Shown: positions 17,362 to 25,918 of the stretch, one piece after another | Numbering within the stretch: the stretch's first letter is position 1 | Layout of the letters: each line of letters starts with the position of its first letter | Assembly: GCF_001434295.1 (NCBI RefSeq) | Contig: NZ_AZFA01000006.1 | Coordinates: 1-64,000 of the forward strand | Length of the DNA: 64,000 nucleotides | Direction: 5' to 3' | From: Companilactobacillus versmoldensis DSM 14857 = KCTC 3814 | Lineage (GTDB): Bacteria > Bacillota > Bacilli > Lactobacillales > Lactobacillaceae | Made by a program: the position numbers and the translations under genes | The notes under the pieces: model-generated | What the model was told of the DNA's origin: nothing | The model's database searches: none | The model's input: the letters and a program-made list of their open reading frames with translations, nothing else

Positions 17362-18717
17362 ATGCGACGAAAATCAGTTGATGATTTAATATGTGTTTCA
17401 AACGATAAGCCCAAAACCTTAGGGCTTTTCGATCTTACTATCATGGGGATTGGAGCCATTATTGGTACCGGTATTTTGGTATTGACCGGGATTGTGGCAG
17501 CTACGGATGCCGGTCCGGGTGTAATATATTCGTTTTTAATTGCCGCCTTAGCAAGTTGCTTGATTGGACTGTGCTATTCAGAATTGACAACGACCATTCC
17601 TAGTTCAGGAAGTGCTTACGTTTACTCATGGATCACTATGGGTGAGCAAGTAGCCTTTCTCTCGGGCTGGACGTTACTCGGAGTCTATATCACTACAACG
17701 GCAACAGTTGCTACTGGGTGGACCGGATACTTTACCTCTTTTTTGCGTGGGGTAGGGATCAATCTACCAGATAGTTTGACCTTGTCACCATTTAACGGTG
17801 GGGTGATCAATTTACCCGCTGTCATTATTGTTTTATTGATTACTTTATTGTTGACCCACGGTATGAGCGACAGTAAAAATGTTAACAATTTTTTGGTTCT
17901 AGTAAAAATCGGAATAATTGTTTTGTTTGTTATTGTCGGTGCATTCCATGTAAATACTGCTAATTGGCATCCATTTTTGCCATACGGAGTCCGGGGCATA
18001 TTTACTGGTTCAGCAACAGTTTTCTTTTCGTTTTTAGGTTTTGATGCCTTAGCTACTTCAGCTGAGGATTGTAAACACGTTCAAAAGAACTTACCAATAG
18101 CGATCATTGCTTCACTAACGATTTCGACTATTTTGTATATCATCGTTAGTCTAGTTATGACTGGGGATGTTAAATATAACTTATTGAATGTTCCTGAAGC
18201 TATGTCATTTACTTTGAACGAGATCAATCAACCATTGGTTGCCCAGATTGTTTCGGTTGGTGCAATTTTAGGTATTCTAGCGGTTATCTTGGCATTCATT
18301 TATGCAGCATCTAATATTGCAATGTCAATGAGCCGTGGTGGGTTTTTGCCAAAGATGTTCAGCCATCTGAATCCAAATACTCACACACCTAATGGGTCTC
18401 TTTGGTTAATTGGCTTAATTACTGCAGTTTGTGCTGGTCTGTTGAATTTAAAAAATTTGGCGACCTTCGCTAATGCAGGATCGTTATGTATTTTCTTCAT
18501 CATCTCAGTAGCGGTTTTACTGCTGAGAAAACAAAGACCAGATTTAGAGCGTCCTTTCAAAGTGCCATTTGGCAAAGTTATCCCGGTCGCATCAGCTATT
18601 GTTTGTGTTGTTTTACTGATGAACTTGCCATTGTCAGCTTGGATGAATTACATTGGTTGGTTATTCATTGGTGTTTTGTTGTATCTAGGATACTCAAAGA
18701 AACATGTTACGTATTAA
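17362..18717 (+). CDS. APC-superfamily amino acid permease, cationic amino acid transporter type
   Basis: A 451-residue transporter with about 12 helices. GIGAIIGTGILVLTGIVAATDAG is the usual helix-1 break and SGSAYVYSWITMGEQVAFLSGW follows. It is a close paralogue of the permease at 47372-48802, sharing long identical blocks. It lies immediately upstream of the glycine reductase operon on the same strand, so supply of glycine or other amino acids to that pathway is a reasonable but unproven idea. I take ATG at 17362 after GAGGGT; TTG at 17344 is in frame. Confidence 0.88.
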   Translation: MRRKSVDDLICVSNDKPKTLGLFDLTIMGIGAIIGTGILVLTGIVAATDAGPGVIYSFLIAALASCLIGLCYSELTTTIPSSGSAYVYSWITMGEQVAFLSGWTLLGVYITTTATVATGWTGYFTSFLRGVGINLPDSLTLSPFNGGVINLPAVIIVLLITLLLTHGMSDSKNVNNFLVLVKIGIIVLFVIVGAFHVNTANWHPFLPYGVRGIFTGSATVFFSFLGFDALATSAEDCKHVQKNLPIAIIASLTISTILYIIVSLVMTGDVKYNLLNVPEAMSFTLNEINQPLVAQIVSVGAILGILAVILAFIYAASNIAMSMSRGGFLPKMFSHLNPNTHTPNGSLWLIGLITAVCAGLLNLKNLATFANAGSLCIFFIISVAVLLLRKQRPDLERPFKVPFGKVIPVASAIVCVVLLMNLPLSAWMNYIGWLFIGVLLYLGYSKKHVTY

Positions 18718-18876
18718 ATTTTTTTGCTCATTGTTGTGAGATGCTTCACGACAATGTAAAAACAGTTTTTGCAACAATAAAATGACAAATTATCCAATTT
18801 ATTAAAATAATGTTGTTTTTTTTAAATAACAGAATAATGATTAGTTATTTTTTAATAAAATAAGTGATATTTCATC

Positions 18877-18914
18877 TGAAACCGTTTGCAAAGGCTAATT
18901 TAGTACGATATATT
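18877..18914 (+). promoter_or_regulatory. grd operon promoter overlapped by a cre-like site
   Basis: TTGCAA (18886-18891), 17-base spacer, TATATT (18909-18914). TGAAACCGTTTGCA at 18877-18890 differs from the catabolite-response consensus TGWAANCGNTNWCA at one position and covers the -35 box, which predicts repression by CcpA when sugar is plentiful. Confidence 0.65.
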
Positions 18915-18962
18915 CGAAGTAGAAGGATAACGTGAAATTGATAACAAGGAGGTCATATTTGA

Positions 18963-19349
18963 ATGAGTAATTTTTATATTTTGACGAATAATCCGATGGT
19001 TCAAGAAAAATATCCAAAAATTACTGAATTAGACGACAATTTTTCAGTTGGCGATATTTTCGCCGGCGGTCGTAATGCCATTCATTTAGGAGCTCACTTG
19101 ATCAATCATCCACTGGCGGGCAGTATCAAGCCGAATCAAAGTCCTTATAAGAGCTTAGTTTTAAGTGATGATAAAGGAGAACTCGACTTGTTCTCGCTCA
19201 AACTGATCGAAGGTGCCATTCAGGTACTCAGAAAGTTTCCTTCTCGGAGTCGTCCATACGATGAAAGTATTTTAGAGGATTTTCAAGTAGTTGACCTAGA
19301 TCTATTGGATTCAGCAATAGATAGTTTGCCTTATGAATATCATGAATAA
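18963..19349 (+). CDS. grdX: GrdX family protein
   Basis: A 128-residue protein of unknown biochemical role that typically heads glycine reductase operons. The N terminus SNFYILTNNPMV and its position fit GrdX. AAGGAGGT lies ten bases before the ATG. The next gene, trxB, begins 38 bases later. The call rests on size, operon position and general resemblance. Confidence 0.8.
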   Translation: MSNFYILTNNPMVQEKYPKITELDDNFSVGDIFAGGRNAIHLGAHLINHPLAGSIKPNQSPYKSLVLSDDKGELDLFSLKLIEGAIQVLRKFPSRSRPYDESILEDFQVVDLDLLDSAIDSLPYEYHE

Positions 19350-19387
19350 ATAGACTTGTAAATGTCTTGTATGGGAGGAATAGTTTT

Positions 19388-20617
19388 ATGTCTGAGTTAT
19401 ATGATCTTTTAATTATTGGAGCCGGGCCCGGTGGATTATCAGCTGGTATCTATGGGAGCCGTGCCAAATTAAAGACAGCAATTTTGGATAAAAATGCTGA
19501 ACCAGGTGGACAAGCTACCACGACTGAAGAGTTGGAAAATTATCCAGGCTTTTTCAATGGTTCGACAGGACCAGGTATCATGAAGAAATTCGCAGAACAT
19601 GCTAAAACATTTGGAACAGAATTCTTGCGGGGCACAGTTGACGAAGTCGACTTTTCAGGACCAGTTAAGAAAGTTCACACACAACAAGGTGACACTTACG
19701 AATCCAAAGTCGTCATCCTTTCACCAGGGGCCAATCCTCGAAAAATCAATGTTAAAGGTGAAGCCGAATTAAGAGGTAAAGGAGTTAGCTATTGTGCCAC
19801 ATGTGATGCTGATTTCTTCGTTGACCTCGATGTCGTTGTTGTTGGTAATGGGGATGCTGCAATCGAAGAAGCAATGTACTTAACCAAGTTTGCTGCCACA
19901 GTAACCGTCATCGTAATCCACGAAAAAGGTAATCTTGATTGCAACAAAGCCTCTGCTGAAAAAGCCATGAAAAATCCTAAACTCAAATGGGTTTGGAACT
20001 CGACCGTCGAAGAAATCGCTGGCGACGAGTTAGTTGAGAAGGTTGTCTTGAAGAATATCGATACTGGCGAATTAAGTGATCTCGAAACTAATGGTGTCTT
20101 CGTATTTATCGGAACAGTGCCACATACCGATTTTCTGAAAGGGAAAGTCGACTTAGATGATCGTGGCTACATCATCACAAATGACATGATGGAAACTAAT
20201 GTACCTGGTGTCTATGGTGTTGGTGATGCTCGGGTCAAATACTTACGGCAAGTTGTTACAGCTGCTTCTGATGGTGCGATTGCTTCATCTGCCGCTGAAA
20301 AATACTTGTCAGAACTCGAGACACTTCAAAATGATGTCTTAGATGTAAGTAAGGAAAAGCCAGTGCTCTTAGCATTCTGGGCACCGCAAATTCAAGAAAG
20401 TATTGATTCAATTGCCGCTGTCGATAAAGTCGTTGAAGGCAAGAATGATCAAGTTGGTTTGGTAAAACTTGATACTTATCGGGCTAAGAAGACAGCAACA
20501 CAATATAAAGTTGATCAAATTCCTACAGTTGTCTTATTCAAAGATGATAAAGACGTTGGCCGGATCTCCGGCGCTGATAATATCACTCCTGAAGCAGTCG
20601 AAGCACTCTTGAAATAG
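19388..20617 (+). CDS. trxB: Thioredoxin reductase with a C-terminal thioredoxin-like domain lacking the CxxC
   Basis: A 409-residue protein. Residues 1-310 are a NADPH-dependent flavin reductase: FAD motif IIGAGPGGLSAGIYG, redox pair Cys136-Ala-Thr-Cys139, NADPH motif VVGNGDAAIEEA and the GVYGVGDAR FAD loop. About residues 315-409 form a thioredoxin-fold extension (LLAFWAPQIQES...QIPTVVLFKDDKDVG), where the normal WCGPC is replaced and has no cysteine. It supplies electrons to the thioredoxin that reduces the selenoprotein GrdA. GGGAGGAA precedes ATG 19388; the TTG at 19367 is not favoured. Confidence 0.92.
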   Translation: MSELYDLLIIGAGPGGLSAGIYGSRAKLKTAILDKNAEPGGQATTTEELENYPGFFNGSTGPGIMKKFAEHAKTFGTEFLRGTVDEVDFSGPVKKVHTQQGDTYESKVVILSPGANPRKINVKGEAELRGKGVSYCATCDADFFVDLDVVVVGNGDAAIEEAMYLTKFAATVTVIVIHEKGNLDCNKASAEKAMKNPKLKWVWNSTVEEIAGDELVEKVVLKNIDTGELSDLETNGVFVFIGTVPHTDFLKGKVDLDDRGYIITNDMMETNVPGVYGVGDARVKYLRQVVTAASDGAIASSAAEKYLSELETLQNDVLDVSKEKPVLLAFWAPQIQESIDSIAAVDKVVEGKNDQVGLVKLDTYRAKKTATQYKVDQIPTVVLFKDDKDVGRISGADNITPEAVEALLK

Positions 20618-20632
20618 ACAGCTGATAAAAAG

Positions 20633-20654
20633 TTTAGAGAGATCTAAATTTTTT
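20633..20654 (+). terminator. Weak terminator between trxB and trxA
   Basis: TTTAGA-GAGA-TCTAAA followed by six T. Likely only partial, since the operon continues. Confidence 0.45.
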
Positions 20655-20692
20655 ATCTTTGAGATTTAGTTGTCAGATTAAATCTCAAAGAT
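20655..20692. repeat. Perfect 14-bp inverted repeat between trxB and trxA
   Basis: ATCTTTGAGATTTA and TAAATCTCAAAGAT around a ten-base loop. There is no T-run, so it is more likely an RNA-stabilising or processing hairpin, or an operator, than a terminator. Confidence 0.65.
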
Positions 20693-20718
20693 AAGAAACA
20701 GAAAGGGGGCGAAAAATT

Positions 20719-21051
20719 ATGATGGAGCATTTAACAAAGGAAAATTTTGATGAGAAGGTTCTCAATTCTAAAGGCGTAGTAATGGTCGATTTCTTTAGTC
20801 CAAAATGCGTACCTTGCATGGCACTAATGCCTGATGTCGAGAAACTAGCAGATGAAAAATCTGACGTTGCAACATTCTTTGCTTTTGATACAACAGGTAA
20901 CATGAGAATGGCTATGAAACAAAAGGTCATGGGCATCCCTGCATACTTGTTCTACAAAGATGGCGAAAAAGTTGCTAGTCTTGACAAAGACATTCTGGAA
21001 GAAAAAGGAATGGCTGCTGTTACAGATAAACTCGAAGAATTGACAGTATAG
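20719..21051 (+). CDS. trxA: Glycine-reductase-associated thioredoxin
   Basis: A 110-residue thioredoxin-fold protein. The active site is Lys-Cys30-Val-Pro-Cys33 rather than WCGPC, and cis-Pro lies in MGIPAYLFY. CVPC thioredoxins are known from the glycine reductase systems of amino-acid-fermenting clostridia, where they reduce protein A. Position between trxB and grdE agrees. GGGGGC precedes the start; ATG 20722 is an equal alternative. Confidence 0.92.
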   Translation: MMEHLTKENFDEKVLNSKGVVMVDFFSPKCVPCMALMPDVEKLADEKSDVATFFAFDTTGNMRMAMKQKVMGIPAYLFYKDGEKVASLDKDILEEKGMAAVTDKLEELTV

Positions 21052-21101
21052 TTTCATCATTTTGCGATCATAAAAAAACTTTCTAGAAATGGGGGGATAG
21101 T

Positions 21102-22391
21102 ATGCGATTAGAGATAGGTAATATCTTTATCAAAGACGTCGCTTTCGGTGAAAAAACCGAAGTTAAAGATGGAACGTTGTTCGTCAATAAAGACGAATTG
21201 ATCAAAGCGGCTACTGGTGATGATGACCGGATTGCTTCCATAGATGTTTATATTACTAAACCTGGAGACAATACCCGGATCATCCCCGTTAAAGATGTTA
21301 TTGAACCACGTGTCAAAGTTGAAGGAAAGGGCGGCATCTTCCCGGGTGTCGTCAGCGGTGTTGAACAAGTTGGCTCAGGAAAGACACATGTCTTAAAGGG
21401 TGCAGCTGTTGTCACAACCGGAAAAGTCGTTGGATTCCAAGAAGGTATCATCGATATGAGTGGTGAAGGTGCTAAATATACACCTTTCTCCAAGACAAAT
21501 AATATCGTGGTCAAATTGGAACCAATCGATAATGTCAAACAACATGAACACGAAGAGGTCATACGTCTAGCTGGCTTTAGAGCATCAAATTATATTGGGG
21601 AGGCTGCTAAGGATGTTGAACCTGATGAAACAAAAGTTTATGAAACAAAACCTTTGCTCGAACAAGTTAAAGAACATCCTGACCTACCAAAAGTAGTTTA
21701 TGTATATGCTCTACAAACACAAGGATTGATGCATAATACCTTCTTCTATGGCGCAGATGCCAAGAAGATCGTGCCAACATTTATGTATCCAACCGAAGCA
21801 TTTGACGGGGCTATTGCAAGTGGTAACTGTGTTTCTGCCTGTGATAAGAACCCATCATATGTACATTTGAACAGTCCGATCATTGATGACTTGTATGAAA
21901 AAGATGGCAAGGACATCAACTTTCTCGGATGCGTCATTACCAATGAGAACGTAACATTGCAAGATAAGAAACGTTCTGCAAATATGACAGCAAAATTAGT
22001 TGAGTTATTAGGTGCAGACGCAGCAATCATCTCAGAAGAAGGATTTGGTAATCCGGATGCTGACTTAGTTATGAACTGCAACAACCTTGAAGAAAAAGGT
22101 ATCAAGACAGTTCTTGTAACTGATGAATATGCTGGTCAAGATGGTGCTAGTCAATCATTAGCCGATTCAACACCTAAGGGTGATGCTGTTGTCACAGCTG
22201 GGAATGCTAACCAATTGATTACATTACCAGTTATGAAGACAGTTATTGGTCATCCAGAAGCTGCAAACATTATTGCCGGTGCTTGGGATGGTAGTCTTCA
22301 TGACGATGGATCGATTGAAGCTGAAATTCAAGTAATCACTGGAGCAACTAATGAATTAGGTTTCCACACCTTATCAGCTGAAACTGTTTAG
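21102..22391 (+). CDS. grdE: Glycine reductase component B, alpha/beta proprotein GrdE
   Basis: A 429-residue proprotein. In the family it is cleaved at a conserved Cys, here the Asn-Cys pair in SGNCVSACDKN with Cys243, producing two subunits and a carbonyl (pyruvoyl-type) group that forms a Schiff base with glycine. With the selenoprotein GrdB it makes the substrate-specific component B. The ribosome site is unusually G-rich (TGGGGGGATAG). It has full family length and no interruption. Confidence 0.95.
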   Translation: MRLEIGNIFIKDVAFGEKTEVKDGTLFVNKDELIKAATGDDDRIASIDVYITKPGDNTRIIPVKDVIEPRVKVEGKGGIFPGVVSGVEQVGSGKTHVLKGAAVVTTGKVVGFQEGIIDMSGEGAKYTPFSKTNNIVVKLEPIDNVKQHEHEEVIRLAGFRASNYIGEAAKDVEPDETKVYETKPLLEQVKEHPDLPKVVYVYALQTQGLMHNTFFYGADAKKIVPTFMYPTEAFDGAIASGNCVSACDKNPSYVHLNSPIIDDLYEKDGKDINFLGCVITNENVTLQDKKRSANMTAKLVELLGADAAIISEEGFGNPDADLVMNCNNLEEKGIKTVLVTDEYAGQDGASQSLADSTPKGDAVVTAGNANQLITLPVMKTVIGHPEAANIIAGAWDGSLHDDGSIEAEIQVITGATNELGFHTLSAETV

Positions 22392-22459
22392 TAAAAAGGG
22401 AGAGATCAATAGATCGATTAGTAAACATTATTTAATAAAAAATTGAAGGAGAGAGCGTT

Positions 22460-22909
22460 ATGGATATTCTAAAGAACAAAAAAGTCGCTATCTTAGGCGA
22501 CCGTGACGGAATTCCTGGTATGGCTATCGAAGCTTGTGTAAAATCAGCAGGCGCAGAAGTTGTATTCTCAACGACTGAATGCTTCGTTTGAACAAGCGCA
22601 GGAGCTATGGACCTGGAAAACCAACAAAGAATTAAAGATCTCGCAGAAAAATACGGAAAAGACGACCTAGTTGTAGTACTAGGCGGTGGTGAAGCCGAAG
22701 CTTGTGGTTTAGCTGCTGAAACCGTATCAACTGGTGATCCTACATTCGCAGGCCCATTGGCAGGAGTTCAGTTAGGACTCAGTGCTTATCATATGTTTGA
22801 ACTAAAGGACGAAGTAGATCCCGCAGTTTATGAAGAACAAATATCAATGATGGAAATGGTACTAGACAAAGACGCAATTATCAAAGAAGTTCAGGAATAT
22901 CGGGCTTAG
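22460..22909 (+). CDS. grdA: Glycine reductase selenoprotein A (GrdA), TGA read as selenocysteine
   Basis: A 149-residue protein if TGA at 22589-22591 is read as Sec44. The context is [15 protein letters not shown], giving the conserved C41-x-x-U44 redox motif. The frame is open on both sides of the TGA and family length is full, so this is recoding, not decay. GrdA carries the carboxymethyl-selenoether from component B to component C and is then reduced by thioredoxin. The ATG follows GGAGAGAG. After the TGA, CAGG and CCTG could close a short hairpin (22599-22615), a weak SECIS candidate. Confidence 0.95.
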
Positions 22910-22948
22910 TAATAAATCTCGATTGAACTTTTCAAAGGGGGAAATAAA

Positions 22949-24241
22949 ATGAGCAAAAAAAGAATTGTTCATTATATAAACCAGTTCTTTGCCGGTATCG
23001 GTGGTGAAGAAAAGGCCGACGTTGAACCTGAAAAACGTGATGGTATCGTCGGACCTGGTATGGCTTTTAATGCACAATTAAAAGACGTAGCTGAAATCGT
23101 TGGTACAGTTATCTGTGGGGACAGTTACTTTAGTGAACATGAAGCAGATGCTTCAGATGCTGTTCTGGAAATGATTAAAAGCTACGATCCAGATATTGTG
23201 ATCGTAGGACCTAGTTTTAATGCTGGGCGCTATGGTGTTGCCGCTGGTGCAGTTGCCAAACTGGTAGATGAGAATTTACACATCCCAGTCGTTGGTGGTA
23301 TGTATCCAGAAAACCCTGGTTTTGAATTATACAAACAACACGGATATTTTGTAGAGGTCGGTAACAGTGCCGCTACAATGAGAAAGGCTATTCCGGCAAT
23401 GTCAGATGTCGTTAAGCAAATTATTGACGGCAAAGACAAGATCACCGGTTATATGCCAAAAGGCCTTCGTGTAAATGTATTCAAGAAAGAACGTGGCTCG
23501 AAGCGTGCCGTTGAAATGCTTTTAGATAAAATAAATGGCAAAGAGTATGATACTGAATACCCAATGCCTACCTTCGACCGTGTCGACCCTGCTCCGGCTG
23601 TCAAAGATATTACAAAAGCTAGAATTGCTTTGGTATCCTCAGGTGGTCCGGTTCCAAAAGGGAACCCAGACCATATCGAGTCATCAAGTGCTTCCAAGTA
23701 TGGTAAATACAGCTTGAAAGACATCGATGATTTGACACCTGAAAACAGTCAGACAGCGCATGGTGGTTATGATCCTGTCTATGCAAATGAAGACTTGGAT
23801 CGTGTCCTACCAGTCGATGTGATTAAAGAAATGCTTGCTAACGGTGAGATCGGATCCTTACACGATTATTGGTACGCTACCGTTGGTAATGGTACATCTG
23901 TAGCCAATGCGAAGAAATTTGGTACAGAGATCGCCAAGCAATTAAAAGAAGACGGCGTCGATGCTGTTATTCTTACATCCACTTGAGGAACATGTACTCG
24001 TTGCGGTGCAACGATGGTTAAAGCTATTGAAGCTACTGGACTACCAATTGTCCATATGTGTACGATTGTTCCTATTTCTAAGACCGTTGGAGCTAATCGG
24101 ATTGTTCCAACAGTTGCAATTCCTTATCCTTTGGGTAACCCAGAATTGGATCCTAAAGATGAAAAAGAATTACGTAGAAAATTAGTTAGAAAAGCTCTTA
24201 AAGCTCTTGAAACACCTGTTACTGAGCAAACTGTCTTTTAG
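22949..24241 (+). CDS. grdB: Glycine reductase component B selenoprotein subunit GrdB, TGA read as selenocysteine
   Basis: A 430-residue protein when TGA at 23984-23986 is read as Sec346. The context TSTUGTCTRCGATM shows the family's U-x-x-C-x-x-C motif. The downstream part (AIEATGLPIVHMCTIVPISKTVGANRIVPT) is clearly GrdB and stays in frame to 24241. The subunit abstracts the carboxymethyl group from glycine onto selenium and passes it to GrdA. A seven-base-pair hairpin follows 11 bases after the TGA. AAAGGGGG precedes the ATG. Confidence 0.95.
23998..24014 (+). promoter_or_regulatory. Candidate bacterial SECIS hairpin in grdB
   Basis: TCGTTGC and GCAACGA pair perfectly around the loop GGT, 11 bases after the Sec TGA. 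Position and a GGU apical loop resemble the Escherichia coli fdhF element. It is within coding sequence. Confidence 0.6.
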
Positions 24242-24257
24242 ACAAGTGGGGAGCTCA

Positions 24258-24302
24258 AGAGTATAAATCAGGAGCCGATAATCAACTTCGACTCTTTTTT
24301 TA
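24258..24302 (+). terminator. Possible attenuating terminator between grdB and grdC
   Basis: AAGAGT pairs with ACTCTT across a long, partly structured loop and is followed by seven T. The stem is short, so only partial termination is likely. Confidence 0.35.
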
Positions 24303-24348
24303 TTTAGATTATTATTGATTTCATTTAATTATTTTGGAGGTGCATCGT

Positions 24349-25887
24349 ATGACTTTTCCAGTGCTTAGAGGGACCGCTTATACATTAGTTCATACGCCGG
24401 ATATCTTAGTTCACGAGGGGAAATTACAGGAAGAAGAAATGAGAAACAGCCCAGATTCAGATTATTTAAAGGCAATTCCTGACCACCTGCGGACTTTCAA
24501 AGATGTTGTCGGTTATGGACCTAATCAAGCTTATATAGGTAATATTCATCCTCGCGATTTAAACGATGTTGAAAAACCTTGGTATGAACATCCACTAAAA
24601 GATGCTTCGACAGAAGGCAAATTCGGTTCGATCATGGATGAAGACATGTTCTTCGGCTGCATGAAAGCCGTTGACATGTTTGACCTAGTCGTTTTGGAAA
24701 AAAGTTTTCAGGATAAAATTGCTAAAAAGATGAATGATGATCCAGTTATCGGAAAATATTGGGTAACTTTGGACAAGGTCACTGACAATCCCGGTAAAAT
24801 GGATGACATCAAATCGCTGATTGCTGACAAAGCTGCTAAGCCTTTGTATTTACATGGGGAATTAGTTGGTTGTGTTAAGAGAGCTCATGAATTTGATGCC
24901 GCTTTGACAGCTGACGTCATGTTTGAAAACTTAGTAAGTAAAGCTTCAGCCGCTTATGTTTTGGCTGAATTATTCGCTAAAACTGAATTAACACCTGAAG
25001 GCGTTGACTACTTGATCGAATGTAGTGAAGAAGGCTGTGGTGATATGTTCCAACGTGCTGGTGGGAATTTTGCTAAGTCGATTGGTGAGATCTGTGGCTG
25101 TGTCAATGCCACTGGCTCAGATACCCGTAGTTTCTGTGCCGGACCTGCTCACTCAATGGTCGAGGCTTCTGCCTTAGTACAGGCTGGAGTATATTCCAAT
25201 GTCGTTGTTTTGGCTGGTGGATCATCAGCTAAATTAGGTATGAACGGAAAAGATCATGTTAAAAAAGATCAACCATTGCTCGAAGATTGTTTAGGAGCAT
25301 TCGCCATACATGTTGGTGAAAACGATGGTAAATCGCCAGTGATCAGAACAGATATCGTTGGTAAACATAAAATCGGTAGTGGTGCTGCACCACAAGCCAT
25401 TATGCAAGCCATCGTAGCTGATCCGCTCGAAAGCGCTGGTATGACGATCAAAGATGTCGATGTATTCTCTGCTGAAATGCAAAATCCAGAAATCACTGTT
25501 CCTGCAGGAGCAGGTGATATTCCAACTGCCAATTACAAAATGATTGCTGCTTTGGGTATTATGAAAAAAGTATTTGCTCGAGACGAATTGAACCAAGTAG
25601 TAGAAAAAATTGGGATGCCCGGATTTGTGCCTACACAAGGTCACATTCCATCCGGTGTTCCATTCTTAGGACATGCCCTTGAAATGATCGAGAATGGCGA
25701 CATTCATCGGACGATGATCATTGGTAAAGGTAGTTTGTTCTTAGGAAGATTGACTAACCTCTTTGATGGTATTTCATTTATTGTTGAAGCAAATGATGGT
25801 CATGTCGGTGATGATTCAATTGATAAAGATACAGTTCGTCAAATGATTGCCGAATCAATGAGAAAATTTGCTGATTCATTAAAATAA
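24349..25887 (+). CDS. grdC: Glycine reductase component C, beta subunit GrdC
   Basis: A 512-residue protein of the FabH/thiolase-like fold. Cysteines in GCVNATGSDTRSFCAGPAHS and the sequence VQAGVYSNVVVLAGGSSAKLGMNGKDH mark the GrdC family. Component C receives the carboxymethyl group from Sec-GrdA and releases it as acetyl phosphate, giving ATP via acetate kinase. I place the start at ATG 24349 after TTGGAGGTG; a TTG 15 bases upstream is less likely. Confidence 0.95.
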   Translation: MTFPVLRGTAYTLVHTPDILVHEGKLQEEEMRNSPDSDYLKAIPDHLRTFKDVVGYGPNQAYIGNIHPRDLNDVEKPWYEHPLKDASTEGKFGSIMDEDMFFGCMKAVDMFDLVVLEKSFQDKIAKKMNDDPVIGKYWVTLDKVTDNPGKMDDIKSLIADKAAKPLYLHGELVGCVKRAHEFDAALTADVMFENLVSKASAAYVLAELFAKTELTPEGVDYLIECSEEGCGDMFQRAGGNFAKSIGEICGCVNATGSDTRSFCAGPAHSMVEASALVQAGVYSNVVVLAGGSSAKLGMNGKDHVKKDQPLLEDCLGAFAIHVGENDGKSPVIRTDIVGKHKIGSGAAPQAIMQAIVADPLESAGMTIKDVDVFSAEMQNPEITVPAGAGDIPTANYKMIAALGIMKKVFARDELNQVVEKIGMPGFVPTQGHIPSGVPFLGHALEMIENGDIHRTMIIGKGSLFLGRLTNLFDGISFIVEANDGHVGDDSIDKDTVRQMIAESMRKFADSLK

Positions 25888-25918
25888 CGAAAAATCATCC
25901 TTAAGGAGGGATAACACA

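Noticed and set aside
18727-18756. Terminator after the permease at 17362-18717
   Set aside because: The stem CATTGTTGTGA / TTCACGACAATG is good but no T-run follows on either strand, so I did not call it.
22460-22591. grdA as a truncated pseudogene
   Set aside because: The TGA lies at the conserved Sec position, the frame continues with family sequence, and grdB shows the same at its own Sec site.
24258-24302. 3' SECIS element after grdB
   Set aside because: Bacterial SECIS elements lie directly after the TGA; this hairpin is about 270 bases later and ends in T, so partial terminator is simpler.
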